A stretch of DNA of 39,744 nucleotides from Deltaproteobacteria bacterium (GTDB taxonomy: Bacteria > UBA10199 > JADGCS01): contig JADGCS010000032.1 of NCBI GenBank assembly GCA_015228875.1, positions 1 to 39,744 of the forward strand, given 5' to 3'. The notes under the pieces were generated by a model. That model was not told the DNA's origin and ran no database searches. It was given only the letters and a program-made list of their open reading frames with translations. Positions 8,108 through 17,342 of the stretch are shown here, piece after piece (within the stretch, counting starts at the first letter, position 1; each line of letters starts with the position of its first letter). Made by a program: the position numbers and the translations under genes.

Positions 8108-9340
8108 CTAGCTTCTCAAGTAACGGTAATACTCCACGGCCGTCCTAAAGCTGAATTGGAACCATCTGCTTAACAAATAGGATGCGACACCCCTGCCCTT
8201 GACTGGTGCCTTGGGCATGAGGCTGCCCACCACATCCGCCACATGCTTAACATTTGAAACAAGATTAAGAGGGAGACACATCTGACCAAGAAAATAACCG
8301 GGTTGAGTGTAGATAGCAGGAGTAAGACCCAGCTTGGGCCTTGGAACCCTCATAAATAATTTGCGCCGCCCTACAGTGTATCTTGCCGATGCCAGAATGG
8401 CCTCCTGATTAAACGACTGCAAGGCCTCTCTGATCAGTCTTTTAACATAGAGCCGCCACCTTGGTCTGGGCCATTTGACAGATTTAATCCGTGAACGCGC
8501 TGTTAAAAATTCACCAAACGCAATAGAGACAACACTGGTGCTTGATCCCATGTCCGCGTGATAAGCACTCTTGAGGGCTGCGGGTGTGATATCCTTGATG
8601 AGTTCTTCTTCTTCTTTTGTCCTCTCTTTTAGTCCCTGCATCACACCGCTGCTCATAGATGAAGCGCCATTGACAGTCAGAGGAAAAAAGGCCTGCAGGT
8701 AGTCACCAATAAAAGGGCTTAAGGCGATGCCCGAATAAACGTCGGGGATCACCCCCCCAAAAAAAATTCCGTCCTGATTTTCTGCCCGCACCCTTTCGAT
8801 CACACTCATCTTGATGATGCTATTGTAGATACAGGGCAGTTTGTTGTAGCCCTCTTTAAAGGCGGCAAATAATTTTAACTTGCGCATGCCGTTAACCTCC
8901 AACAGCAGTGGATCACTCTGGCCCAAAATAATATTTCTCCTCTCAGGGACCTTGTGATCAGGCCAGACATAATCAATCTTGCGCCATGTGAGCGCTGCGT
9001 ATTTTTTATTTTGCAAGAGATTCATCCCGTACTGGATGGCGTCGGGGAGAAAACCGTCATCATCACCAATATAAGTAACGTAGTCGCCTTTGACGGGCTG
9101 CAACGCAAAGCTGTAGTTTTCATTCATCGAAAGCGGTCGCTCGGCCCTCACATAAGTTATACGGGGATCATTAAAGGCTGCGACAACCTCTTTGGTATTG
9201 TCTGAACTGAAATTGTCGCTGACCACAATCTGCATGTTGCGGTAAGACTGGGTCACGATTGTTTCAAGACAGTATTTAAGCGTCTTTGCCCTGTTGCGTG
9301 TTGGCACAACCACAGAAATGAGAGGCTCGTCCTGTATCAT
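8108..9340 (-). CDS. Family 2 glycosyltransferase with long C-terminal region
   Basis: A 410-residue enzyme. The GT-A domain begins at ISVVVPTRNRAKT (residue 8), has VVSDNFSSDNT (nucleotide site) and IGDDDGF (91-96, metal-binding DxD). The catalytic domain ends near residue 250; the remaining 160 residues are basic and lack a clear membrane span, so may be a membrane-binding or acceptor domain. The ATG at 9340 overlaps the stop of the upstream reductase gene as ATGA. The position after the CDP-deoxyhexose genes suggests, but does not prove, that it uses that sugar. Confidence 0.85.
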   Translation of the reverse strand: MIQDEPLISVVVPTRNRAKTLKYCLETIVTQSYRNMQIVVSDNFSSDNTKEVVAAFNDPRITYVRAERPLSMNENYSFALQPVKGDYVTYIGDDDGFLPDAIQYGMNLLQNKKYAALTWRKIDYVWPDHKVPERRNIILGQSDPLLLEVNGMRKLKLFAAFKEGYNKLPCIYNSIIKMSVIERVRAENQDGIFFGGVIPDVYSGIALSPFIGDYLQAFFPLTVNGASSMSSGVMQGLKERTKEEEELIKDITPAALKSAYHADMGSSTSVVSIAFGEFLTARSRIKSVKWPRPRWRLYVKRLIREALQSFNQEAILASARYTVGRRKLFMRVPRPKLGLTPAIYTQPGYFLGQMCLPLNLVSNVKHVADVVGSLMPKAPVKGRGVASYLLSRWFQFSFRTAVEYYRYLRS

Positions 9341-10182
9341 TTATTTACCTCAACCGCACGATATTTAGCGGTATCCCCCCAAAAAGCCATCGGTTCGTAA
9401 TCGGGGTAGGGATAATGCCCATAATTTAAATTGATGTTCCAACTATTTTGAGTCACCCATCCCTCAACGAGTTTTCTCACCGACACAGGTTGCCCGGAAC
9501 ACACATTCACAACCCCGAGACCCTGCTGTTTGAGTGCCAGAAACACAATGCGTCTTGCCACCTCTTCGATGGGGAGATAATCACGCAGTTGTTCACCGCC
9601 GGACATGTTAAAAACCTTTTCGCCCTGCTCAACCGCGTTTTTTAACTGCGGCAGTAAGGAATTTGGCGACTGCCCCGCTCCGTACATAAAAAACAACCGT
9701 GCCCACGTTAAATTAAAAGCCCGCGTGGATTGCAAGTATTCCAGTTGTTTTCTCAACGCATCCTTTGCGAAGGCATAGGGATTGCTTGGGCGGGTCTCGG
9801 TGTCTTCTGACAATTGTCCTGACTGCATCCCATACTCATAGCATGTGCCGGTTACAAGAAGTGATTTAAGTCCCCCCTCTATCATGGAGCGCAAAAACCG
9901 GTATTGGGCAGGTAGTTCGGTCTCAAAATGATGCAAGGATTTGTAGTTTGGCAGGCCCTTCCACGCAAGGTGAATAAGGACATCTGGGGTCCCCATGGTC
10001 TTAAAGGCTTCTGTATCAGCCCCCGCGATATCCATCTTTATGTAACGCACCCCACTTACCTGCGCAGGGTCTTCGGGCCCTCTGATGTCAACAGCAACAA
10101 CCTCAACATCCTGAGAGGCCAGCGCACCAAGGACATGCCTGCCCACAAAACCCGCTGCACCTGTTACCGCAACTTTGATCAC
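9337..10182 (-). CDS. NAD-dependent epimerase/reductase of the CDP-deoxyhexose block
   Basis: An extended SDR of 281 residues with Rossmann motif TGAAGFVGRH (7-16), TGTCYEYG (111-118, active-site strand) and YAFAK (136-140, catalytic Tyr and Lys). It is the last of four tightly overlapping genes rfbF, rfbG, 3,5-epimerase and this one (rfbF is separated from rfbG only by the small BrnA-like gene). The likely step is reduction of the C4 keto group of an epimerised CDP-4-keto-6-deoxyhexose, releasing a CDP-6-deoxyhexose in the cytoplasm. Which stereoisomer is formed cannot be read from sequence. A C4 epimerase role is the alternative. Confidence 0.82.
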   Translation of the reverse strand: MIKVAVTGAAGFVGRHVLGALASQDVEVVAVDIRGPEDPAQVSGVRYIKMDIAGADTEAFKTMGTPDVLIHLAWKGLPNYKSLHHFETELPAQYRFLRSMIEGGLKSLLVTGTCYEYGMQSGQLSEDTETRPSNPYAFAKDALRKQLEYLQSTRAFNLTWARLFFMYGAGQSPNSLLPQLKNAVEQGEKVFNMSGGEQLRDYLPIEEVARRIVFLALKQQGLGVVNVCSGQPVSVRKLVEGWVTQNSWNINLNYGHYPYPDYEPMAFWGDTAKYRAVEVNK

Positions 10183-10739
10183 AATTTTACTCCAGCGAAC
10201 GTATCGTTGACAAAGTCCCTGTTTTTATCTTTGGCGGATATCTCGGTTATCTCCATCGGCCACCTGATACCTGCCCTCGGATCCATGGGATTAATGCCAC
10301 TCTCGGTCTCGGCGTTGTAAGGGGCAGAACAGCAATAAATCAACCTGCAGTCATCGGAGAGGGACTGAAAGCCGTGTGCAAAACCCTCCGGTACCAAAAA
10401 AGTTTTATGGTCGTCTTCACAAAGTATCTCTGCATGCCAGTGCAAAAAAGTTTTTGAGTCCGGCCTTAAATCCAGTGCCACATCAAAAATAACACCCTTG
10501 ATGCACGAAACAAATTTCTTTTCGGCATATGGCGGGTATTGAAAATGCAAACCGCGGACCCCTGCCTTGGTTGTCGATTTTGAGTAGTTGATCTGCATGA
10601 TTGATTTACCATCTAAAAGTGGCTCGAGTTCCTCATTGCAGAACAAACGCTCAAAGTAGCCGCGTGAATCACCTATGGGCTGTCTTTTAATGACCTTAAG
10701 TCCCTCAAGGGGTGTTTTTATTGTTTCAAATCGGCTCAT
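10179..10739 (-). CDS. rfbC: NDP-4-keto-6-deoxyhexose 3,5-epimerase (RmlC-like)
   Basis: The 186-residue cupin protein has the RmlC landmarks: RGYFER near 26, RGLHFQ (62-67, catalytic His65), a VALDLR strand, VPEGFAHGF (116-124) and a Tyr in RLIYCC near 135. Length is normal. Classic RmlC works on dTDP-4-keto-6-deoxyglucose, but there are no rmlA or rmlB genes here and the gene overlaps rfbG by ATGA. The substrate is therefore more likely CDP-4-keto-6-deoxyglucose from RfbG. Both flanking overlaps imply co-translation. The symbol marks the family, not a proven dTDP-rhamnose role. Confidence 0.82.
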   Translation of the reverse strand: MSRFETIKTPLEGLKVIKRQPIGDSRGYFERLFCNEELEPLLDGKSIMQINYSKSTTKAGVRGLHFQYPPYAEKKFVSCIKGVIFDVALDLRPDSKTFLHWHAEILCEDDHKTFLVPEGFAHGFQSLSDDCRLIYCCSAPYNAETESGINPMDPRAGIRWPMEITEISAKDKNRDFVNDTFAGVKL

Positions 10740-11818
10740 GTGTTATTCTCCGTAGTCATAACATGCACATGTTGACTGATCTGCCCTGCCATCAAGTCCC
10801 TAATATTTTGTGCCCCGCGCCATGCCTCATGCCATGCCATCGTGTGATCTAATGCCTGCTCAATGTTCCAGCAAGGGCGCCATCCAAGCCGCTCACGTGC
10901 CTTGCTGCTGTCAAGCTTAAGCAGCGTAGCCTCGTGGGGCTGGGGTTGTTCTTCACACTGCCATTTAAATCCTTTGGCCTTCGAAGCAATGTATTCCAGA
11001 ATCCAACCCACAGACCGTGCATCACCATCAAGGGGCCCAAAGTTCCACGGCTCTGCAAAGGCCTCACCCTCGGTGTAAAGCAGCTCAGCAAGCATCAGAT
11101 ATCCGGACAGTGGCTCTAACACATGCTGCCACGGACGTATGGCGGAGGGGTATCTGATTTTGAGTATTTCACCCGAATCCATGGAACGCAGGATATCAGG
11201 AAGAAGCCTGTCTTTAGAAAAATCACCGCCGCCGATGACATTGCCAGCCCTTGCTGTGGCCACATGCACGCCCTGCGGCTCAAGAAATGACCTCTTGTAT
11301 GCCGCCGACACCAACTCAACGCAGCCTTTACTGCTCGAATAAGGGTCATGCCCGCCCATAGGGTCGTTCTCACGGTAGGGCCTATGCCACTCTTTGTTTT
11401 CATAACACTTATCCGATGTGATGTTAACCACAGCCTTGACAGAATCGGTGTGCCTCACCGCCTCGAGCAGATGCACAACACCCATCACATTCACCGCATA
11501 TGTCTCTACCGGTAACTTGTATGACTCCCTCACCAACGGTTGTGCCGCAAGGTGAAAGATAATTTCAGGTCGTGTTATTTTGAGTGTGGCCCGCAGAGAA
11601 TCATAATCACGGATATCCGCGATGATGTTTGAGGTGATGAGTTTTGCAATCCCTGCCACATCAAAAAGATTCGGGGTCGTGGGCGGGGTTAATGCGTAAC
11701 CATGGACCTCTGCGCCCATTGAGTTGAGCCACAGGCTGAGCCATGCCCCCTTAAAACCGGTGTGGCCTGTCACAAAAACTTTTTTTTCATTCCAAAATGA
11801 GGGTGTAAGTATTGACAT
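10736..11818 (-). CDS. rfbG: CDP-glucose 4,6-dehydratase
   Basis: A 360-residue extended SDR. The N-terminus FWNEKKVFVTGHTGFKGAW is characteristic of RfbG, with GHTGFKG at 18-24, TSDKCYE at 134-140 (active-site Thr-Asp-Lys) and YSSSK at 160-164 (Tyr/Lys). It converts CDP-D-glucose to CDP-4-keto-6-deoxy-D-glucose with NAD+ bound. The RfbF partner lies just upstream, separated only by the small BrnA-like gene. There is no RfbH-type dehydrase here, so a 3,6-dideoxyhexose is not indicated. It overlaps the epimerase gene by 4 bases. Confidence 0.93.
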   Translation of the reverse strand: MSILTPSFWNEKKVFVTGHTGFKGAWLSLWLNSMGAEVHGYALTPPTTPNLFDVAGIAKLITSNIIADIRDYDSLRATLKITRPEIIFHLAAQPLVRESYKLPVETYAVNVMGVVHLLEAVRHTDSVKAVVNITSDKCYENKEWHRPYRENDPMGGHDPYSSSKGCVELVSAAYKRSFLEPQGVHVATARAGNVIGGGDFSKDRLLPDILRSMDSGEILKIRYPSAIRPWQHVLEPLSGYLMLAELLYTEGEAFAEPWNFGPLDGDARSVGWILEYIASKAKGFKWQCEEQPQPHEATLLKLDSSKARERLGWRPCWNIEQALDHTMAWHEAWRGAQNIRDLMAGQISQHVHVMTTENNT

Positions 11819-11835
11819 GCGATATTGCTCCCGAC

Positions 11836-12102
11836 TCAGCCCTTTTGCGCCTGCATGAACATTCTTAAGATTGCGTTAACACGAGTCTGGTAACCCTTGC
11901 CTTTTGATTTAAGCCAGGCAAGTACATCGTGATCAAGGCGTATTGTGATTGTGGATTTGTTTTGGGGCAAACGCAGTTCGGCGTTTCGAAAAAAGTTTTT
12001 ATCGAGTGCTGGCACATCACTAAAATCAATTGCCTTGTCATCCAGGGTCCTCATTTTTTTCCAATCAGTCCTTGATTTTTTTTGCGTATTCTTTGCGCTC
12101 AT
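11836..12102 (-). CDS. Orphan BrnA-like ribbon-helix-helix antitoxin protein
   Basis: From the ATG at 12102 the protein has 88 residues. It shows the BrnA antitoxin pattern: [11 protein letters not shown] (24-34, toxin-binding arm in known BrnA), then the RHH core [15 protein letters not shown] (51-65) and [13 protein letters not shown] (68-80). BrnA normally follows a brnT toxin gene and represses the pair. Here the preceding gene is rfbF, with an ATGA overlap, and the next is rfbG, 17 bases on. No BrnT-sized gene is nearby. It could be a relic, an autoregulator recruited by the operon, or an antitoxin acting on a distant BrnT. DNA binding is likely; the role is inferred. Confidence 0.8.
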   Translation of the reverse strand: MSAKNTQKKSRTDWKKMRTLDDKAIDFSDVPALDKNFFRNAELRLPQNKSTITIRLDHDVLAWLKSKGKGYQTRVNAILRMFMQAQKG

Positions 12103-12872
12103 AGCTTCCACACCCGCCACGCGGCCTCTCCCTTCTGCCACAGGTCTTCCAGGAGCATCTTGTCCCTCAGTGTATCCATCGCCTGCCAGAAACCATGATG
12201 TTCAAAGGCCATCAATTGATTGTCGCGTGCAATATCAGCGAGAGGCTTGCCCTCCCACGGGGTATTGCCCTTGATGTAATCCAGACACCTTGGCGAGAGC
12301 ACAAAAAAACCACCATTAACCCAGCCACCCTCACCCACAGGTTTTTCAACAAAGCCTTTAACGGCAGGTCCTTCCCTGTTCAACGCCCCATACCTCCCCG
12401 GTGGTTGCACAGCCATGACTGTTGCGAGCCTGCCGTGCTCTTTATGAAATTTAATCTCCCCTGTGATATCAATGTTTGAAACACCATCACCGTAGGTAAA
12501 ACAAAAAGCCTCTTCGTCCTTAATGTACTCCCTGACCCGTAACAGACGACCACCAGTCATGGTTTCTTCACCGGTATCCACCAGCGTGACCCTCCACGGC
12601 TCGGCCTTCTGTTGGTGGACCTGCATCTCATTTTTCGCTAGGTCAAACGTAACATCCGACATGTGCAGAAAATAATTGGCAAAGTATTCCTTGATCACAT
12701 ACCCCTTGTAACCGCAACACACGATAAAATCGTTGATCCCATGCGCCGCATAGATCTTCATGATGTGCCAAAGCATGGGCTTGCCGCCTATCTCGATCAT
12801 GGGTTTCGGTTTGAGATGCGTCTCTTCAGAGATACGCGTACCCAATCCACCTGCGAGGATAATGGTTTTCAT
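12099..12872 (-). CDS. rfbF: Glucose-1-phosphate cytidylyltransferase
   Basis: A 257-residue sugar nucleotidyltransferase with the start [20 protein letters not shown], the RfbF form of the GxGTR(x)n KP loop. Further RfbF-typical segments are [14 protein letters not shown], the [14 protein letters not shown] loop and ETHLKPKPM. It makes CDP-glucose from CTP and glucose 1-phosphate, the first committed step of CDP-deoxyhexose formation, and hands it to RfbG. Length is that of the family. The stop overlaps the start of the BrnA-like gene. A 59-bp gap separates it from the upstream 645-codon gene. Confidence 0.95.
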   Translation of the reverse strand: MKTIILAGGLGTRISEETHLKPKPMIEIGGKPMLWHIMKIYAAHGINDFIVCCGYKGYVIKEYFANYFLHMSDVTFDLAKNEMQVHQQKAEPWRVTLVDTGEETMTGGRLLRVREYIKDEEAFCFTYGDGVSNIDITGEIKFHKEHGRLATVMAVQPPGRYGALNREGPAVKGFVEKPVGEGGWVNGGFFVLSPRCLDYIKGNTPWEGKPLADIARDNQLMAFEHHGFWQAMDTLRDKMLLEDLWQKGEAAWRVWKL

Positions 12873-12931
12873 ATCGGTCTACCTCTCCAATTAATGGCTG
12901 TGAATTGGTGCATAAACAAGAGTCGGACTAT

Positions 12932-14869
12932 TCATTGTAGCATTTGTGAACGAATCCAGTTTTGTTGCACCCTTCCAAGATCACGACACCAGCTGGTATC
13001 CTGCTTTAGTTTTGCAATAATCGCATCAAGATTCATAGAGGGCATGACATCGTCGGGCAACACAACGTAATCATCTTCAAACCTCACGGGTTCGCTCGTG
13101 TCCTTAATCTTTACAACAGGCACACCGATGCGCATTAACTCAGGCACCGCTGATGTCCCCTGAAAACACAAGACAAGATCGCAACATTTTCCTAATCCAT
13201 CGAGACCCAACTCGTCGGGACAAATAACCATATTCTGATATGCCCGCCTGTTATTTTTTTTAATATAGTTTTTTAACAAGTGAATATTTGTCCAACCGAT
13301 CTTTCTCTTTAACACCAACAGTCCCTTGTTCTTCTCCGAAAGCCCTGAAGCCCTCGAAGCAATAACAGCGATGAACTGAAAGAGTTTATTAAAATCAATG
13401 GCAAGCTGATATTCATATTGTTCATTGTTAAGGAGCAATCCCAGCCTGTACCCCGCCTTGATGATTTGACGATTGAAGATGATGCGATTCCATTTTGAAC
13501 TGATTTTATTGCCCGTGTGCATCAATACTGTACGCCACAACTGGCAAAATGGCATGGTTTTAAATGCGTCCAATGCCTTGTGCTTTGCAACGATTCCCCT
13601 GGCTGTGGCGGAAATATTCACACTGTTAAGCCTCACTATCTCATCATGCGATACAACAACCTCCTTTGCCAATGAATCGGGATCATCATAAACCGAAGGC
13701 ATGACATGTTTTGAATTAATAAAGGTCAGGGCATTGATGTAGGTCTCTGCAGGAAATTCATGCGAAGAAGTCCAGGAATGAGGCAATAAGTATGGCAAAA
13801 CGCCTTTGTTTCTTGCCCAGGCATGAAGCGCCACTGTCTCAATAAACGGGGCTGTCGCCGAGAACAAGGAGACAAGCTGTACGTGTTCCAACTTGTTGTT
13901 CAAAACTGCCATGGTTGATTTGATCTGGTTTAACACATGAACAGCAGCGCCATCTGCAAAAAACCGCGTTATCGCACTCAAGCAGGCATCCGTAATAATG
14001 CCACCCTGATCATCATCAGTCGGCATCAAGGCCTTAATGGATCTCACGGCACAATCAAAGAGTGATTTGAGTGAATCTGGATTAAGCCCATGACCTGTTG
14101 ATAATTCGATACATGGTTGTTCCTGTCCACGAGACAATCCACGTTCACAAACCCTTAATATCTTAAGTTGACCCTCGACTCTTTTGGCAATCTCCTGCCG
14201 CCATCCTCCGGGATATTTCACAGCCCCCATCCACATGAGGCCCACGGGTATTTTACCGCCATGAATATCATCAGGGATTTCCCCCTCAACCGTTGTTTCT
14301 CTGCTCAAGTGATCCAGACACAAACCAAGGACCAAAGCCAGATCGTATGATTCAAACGCCTTCTGATTTCTACTCACATAAATGTAAGTGATTTTACTCT
14401 CGACAAAATACTCTTGAATGACAGCCAGCCACCAAACAAGGGCGATCAGTTCCTTGAATTGATAATTCTGACCAAGAATCACTCTGATGGTTTGAGGTTT
14501 GATTCTCTTGCTTGCCGACCTTGCAAAGCACAGCGCATCAAGACAACCCTGAGTACAATGAAGAAATAATCTCTCCAAAACGCCGGCGAAAGATGGATGG
14601 ACAACCTGCCTGCCCTCTGCTGTACAGGCCGCCGCAAATGTCTCGGCAATACATTTTCGGGTCAATTTATCCCATGTTTTTTTTCTCTTGCTGTATGCCA
14701 AAACCTCATGATCATCAAGATAACACAGGGGACTCTGCGGTATGCTACTGTCTCTCTTGGTTCTCAATTTACCAAGGGCTGCACCGTGCGCAAGGATATT
14801 GATTTCTTGGTCTTTGACAAGTTTTTGTCCCAGCAGCAAATCAACATGTTCGCCAAGCCAGATATTCAT
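12932..14869 (-). CDS. Large uncharacterised surface-carbohydrate protein with GT-B-like C-terminus
   Basis: A 645-residue soluble protein I do not recognise as a named family. Residues from about 560 on (CCDLVLCFQGTSAVPELM, then GVPVVKI) look like the C-terminal half of GT-B enzymes related to capsule or CDP-glycerol transferases: a hidden-sugar strand, a GTS loop and a helix, followed by a conserved PVV strand. Residues 1-350 have no motif I can assign. The N-terminus MNIWLGEHVDLLLGQKLVK lacks a signal peptide. The gene starts 4 bases after the methyltransferase stop. A glycosyl or phospho-glycosyl transferase for this glycan is the best guess. Confidence 0.55.
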   Translation of the reverse strand: MNIWLGEHVDLLLGQKLVKDQEINILAHGAALGKLRTKRDSSIPQSPLCYLDDHEVLAYSKRKKTWDKLTRKCIAETFAAACTAEGRQVVHPSFAGVLERLFLHCTQGCLDALCFARSASKRIKPQTIRVILGQNYQFKELIALVWWLAVIQEYFVESKITYIYVSRNQKAFESYDLALVLGLCLDHLSRETTVEGEIPDDIHGGKIPVGLMWMGAVKYPGGWRQEIAKRVEGQLKILRVCERGLSRGQEQPCIELSTGHGLNPDSLKSLFDCAVRSIKALMPTDDDQGGIITDACLSAITRFFADGAAVHVLNQIKSTMAVLNNKLEHVQLVSLFSATAPFIETVALHAWARNKGVLPYLLPHSWTSSHEFPAETYINALTFINSKHVMPSVYDDPDSLAKEVVVSHDEIVRLNSVNISATARGIVAKHKALDAFKTMPFCQLWRTVLMHTGNKISSKWNRIIFNRQIIKAGYRLGLLLNNEQYEYQLAIDFNKLFQFIAVIASRASGLSEKNKGLLVLKRKIGWTNIHLLKNYIKKNNRRAYQNMVICPDELGLDGLGKCCDLVLCFQGTSAVPELMRIGVPVVKIKDTSEPVRFEDDYVVLPDDVMPSMNLDAIIAKLKQDTSWCRDLGRVQQNWIRSQMLQ

Positions 14870-14873
14870 AAAT

Positions 14874-15536
14874 CTAAGATTTGGAGCCTCTTATCATAAA
14901 CTGCTGCGTAAGATACTCATAAAACAAACCAAAAGTTAAACGGTTTACTGTTTTCTTTTTTCCCGAAACATCTACCGGATTACTTAATACCTTCTCTACG
15001 GCAAGGCCTGATGATGTAAAAAGCTCAATGGCAGTTTTCTTTGTAAAGAACCGCAGATGGGTCTTGTCTAAAACCCCTGTCCTCTGGTACCTAAACTCGC
15101 CCCTGAAAATCAGGGGAAAAAGCACCGCGTACATCCGCACATTGGGGACACACGCAATCACGATGCCGTTTTCTGCAAGATTGTTATTCACCAAGTTCTC
15201 GAGCACCTGCCACGGGTCTACAAGGTGCTCCAAAACATCAAGACACAATATCAAATCAAATCTTTCATTATCAAATAAACAACCCTGCTGCTCAATATTG
15301 CCTACAATCACATGATCAACTTTTTCCTTGGCCTTTGAACCTGACTCTTCAAATAACTCTATTCCGTAAGTCTCTCCGCATCTTTGAATTGATTGCAACC
15401 AGTGTAAAGTGGCACCCGTCCCACACCCTACATCCAGAACTTTGCCTCTGAAATCCGGCAACAGCGGCAGGATTTCGGTGCGTGGGTGTTCGAAATATTC
15501 CTGGGGCTTTTCTGAGTAAGCTGACTGATCTGTCAT
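14874..15536 (-). CDS. Class I SAM-dependent methyltransferase
   Basis: A 220-residue protein from the ATG at 15536 (a GTG at 15551 would add five residues). Motif I is VLDVGCGTG (33-41), the acidic end of strand 2 is in YGIELFEE, and ILCLDVLEHLVDPW supplies the motif IV region. This is the usual Methyltransf_11/23 fold found in O-antigen and capsule loci, where such enzymes O- or N-methylate a sugar or cap a chain. The C-terminus (from about 180) is basic and hydrophobic, possibly a membrane-facing helix. The substrate is not evident. Confidence 0.85.
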   Translation of the reverse strand: MTDQSAYSEKPQEYFEHPRTEILPLLPDFRGKVLDVGCGTGATLHWLQSIQRCGETYGIELFEESGSKAKEKVDHVIVGNIEQQGCLFDNERFDLILCLDVLEHLVDPWQVLENLVNNNLAENGIVIACVPNVRMYAVLFPLIFRGEFRYQRTGVLDKTHLRFFTKKTAIELFTSSGLAVEKVLSNPVDVSGKKKTVNRLTFGLFYEYLTQQFMIRGSKS

Positions 15537-15633
15537 TTTTAAGAACCGCACTCAACTGGCGTTCGCAGAGCGAAGAACCCGCAATAACACCGCAAAAAAT
15601 TATTCATACACATCTTCGCTGACACTGATGCAC

Positions 15634-16281
15634 TCACTTGACGTGCCATATTGACATCAACATGGCACGAATAATCCTGTAATTCCCCCAAAAAAACTGG
15701 CCAAATCTTGACCTTCCTTTTCTGCTGTTAATATTTACGGCAAGTTGATCCAGCTTATATCCTTTTTTTGCAGCAAAAAGCATCAGTTGGGTTCCGATAG
15801 ACCCATAAGTATCAAACCGCCCCATATCGTTGTAAACCTTGATACGGTATGCCTTCATACCGCACAGAGGATCTCGAATGCCAAATCGTACAAGTGTGTA
15901 CCATGCAAATAAACGCTCCGCGAACCTTTGTTTCCGATTGCGAATGCCAACCACAACATCAGATCCGTCTTCAATCTTGCTGACAAACTCCCTGATCAGA
16001 CCGGATTCGTGCTGACCATCGCCATCCAACGTAATCACAACCTCACTTTCAAGCTCAGCAGACCTTTTAAAACCGCTGTTGAGCGCCTCGTCATACCCCT
16101 TGTTTTCATCATGCCTGACAACATCACCACCGGCCAGACTCGCCAGACGTGCAGTGTGATCTTTCGAACCGTCATCAACCACAATGGGAACACCATACTG
16201 CTTTGCACTGTTTACAACATCAGCAATGGTTTCCGCCTCATTATAAGCAGGGATAACAATACCTATTCGCAATCTTTCCAT
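15634..16281 (-). CDS. Family 2 glycosyltransferase (DPM1/polyprenyl-phosphate type)
   Basis: From the ATG at 16281, which has GGAG about ten bases upstream, the protein has 215 residues. It shows IGIVIPAYNEAETIADVV, VVDDGSKDHT (34-43) and LDGDGQHE (85-92, metal site). The DGDGQH form and the short length are typical of dolichyl/undecaprenyl-phosphate sugar synthase-like GT2 enzymes; there is no C-terminal membrane domain. It may make a polyprenyl-phosphate sugar or add a repeat-unit sugar. It overlaps the upstream NeuB-family gene by 19 bases. Confidence 0.85.
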   Translation of the reverse strand: MERLRIGIVIPAYNEAETIADVVNSAKQYGVPIVVDDGSKDHTARLASLAGGDVVRHDENKGYDEALNSGFKRSAELESEVVITLDGDGQHESGLIREFVSKIEDGSDVVVGIRNRKQRFAERLFAWYTLVRFGIRDPLCGMKAYRIKVYNDMGRFDTYGSIGTQLMLFAAKKGYKLDQLAVNINSRKGRSRFGQFFWGNYRIIRAMLMSIWHVK

Positions 16282-17342
16282 TGCACATATTCTCCACGAC
16301 AAAGAGATCGTTTGAGTCTTTTTCCAAAAAGAGATGCCATCTCATAAGGTGGAATCCCCGTTTCAGGGCACGGGCGCAAGACCACAAGATGTTCAGATGT
16401 TATGAGAGTTCCGGCCGGGAGATCCACACAGGCCCTCACTGCCCTGCGCTGCAACACAACAGTCTCTCTCTCATTATCTTCAACTTTCTTTTCAAAACCG
16501 CCCAGTGCATTTTCTAATTCACGGGTGCGATAAACCATCTCTCTCCAGCCTTTAAAATCCATTGAAAAAGCATGATCGGGTCCCACTCTGGTTGTATCGT
16601 CCGTAAAATGTTTTTCTATCATCCTGGCACCCAACGCAACGGCACCTAATACTGTGGAGTGTCCCGGCGTATGGTCACTGAGCCCCAACACCAACTGTGG
16701 GTACATCGATTGAAATGTTTTAAGTACATTCAATTGAATATATTTAAAGTTCTCCAGACTCCCCGTGTAGTTGGTATTGCATTGCATAAGACAAAGATTG
16801 GGGTTAACCTTCAGGGCGCAGGTGACAGCCCTTTGAACATCAGACAACATCGAGGCCCCTGTTGCTAAAATATATGGTTTGTTTTTTGCGGCTATGTATT
16901 CGATAATTTTCGTCCAAGAGATGTCTCCCGAACCAATCTTGTAGGCCGCGACGTGAGCATCGACATGGTCAACCAGATCAAATGAATAAGGACTGGTCAT
17001 AAACGCAAGTTTGGCCTTGTCACAGGTTTTTTTTAATTCAATCGTCCACTCAAGATCAACACTGGCATCTTTGTAGACCTCAAACACTGATTTCTTCCAC
17101 TGAGATTGATGGGATTTTGCCCCCCCCAGACTTTTAAAACCATGATCGCTGACAATCGTCTCCGCACTAAAATGTTGAAATTTTGCAGCGTTTGCGCCTG
17201 CCTCTGCCGCCAGGAAAATCAACTCTTGCGCACGCTGCAGATTGCCGTCATGATTTGCAGCAATATCTGCAATAAAATATGAGGGGTAAGAATGGCCTAT
17301 TTTAACTTTATCAATCTCAATGATTGTTTCATGAGGTTCCAC
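16263..17342 (-). CDS. NeuB-family nonulosonic acid synthase, copy 1
   Basis: A 359-residue protein with an N-terminal TIM barrel (FIADIAANHDG at 22-32, KFQHFSAETIV, LGLSDHTPGHST, IEKHFTDD) and a C-terminal SAF (antifreeze-like) domain from about residue 290 (RRAVRACVDLPAG, GKRLKRSL). NeuB enzymes condense phosphoenolpyruvate with a 2-acetamido hexose to give a nine-carbon 2-keto acid: sialic, legionaminic or pseudaminic type. Sequence alone does not tell which. The neighbours (PseF-like transferase, PseB-like dehydratase, WbpG-type trio) favour a 5,7-diamino-type sugar. It overlaps the upstream reductase gene by 14 bases. Confidence 0.87.
   Translation of the reverse strand: MEPHETIIEIDKVKIGHSYPSYFIADIAANHDGNLQRAQELIFLAAEAGANAAKFQHFSAETIVSDHGFKSLGGAKSHQSQWKKSVFEVYKDASVDLEWTIELKKTCDKAKLAFMTSPYSFDLVDHVDAHVAAYKIGSGDISWTKIIEYIAAKNKPYILATGASMLSDVQRAVTCALKVNPNLCLMQCNTNYTGSLENFKYIQLNVLKTFQSMYPQLVLGLSDHTPGHSTVLGAVALGARMIEKHFTDDTTRVGPDHAFSMDFKGWREMVYRTRELENALGGFEKKVEDNERETVVLQRRAVRACVDLPAGTLITSEHLVVLRPCPETGIPPYEMASLFGKRLKRSLCRGEYVQWKDCE

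Noticed and set aside
15552..15633. Small TTCGC-TCT-GCGAA hairpin before the methyltransferase gene
   Set aside because: Only five-base arms and a single copy; too weak to list as a repeat or terminator.
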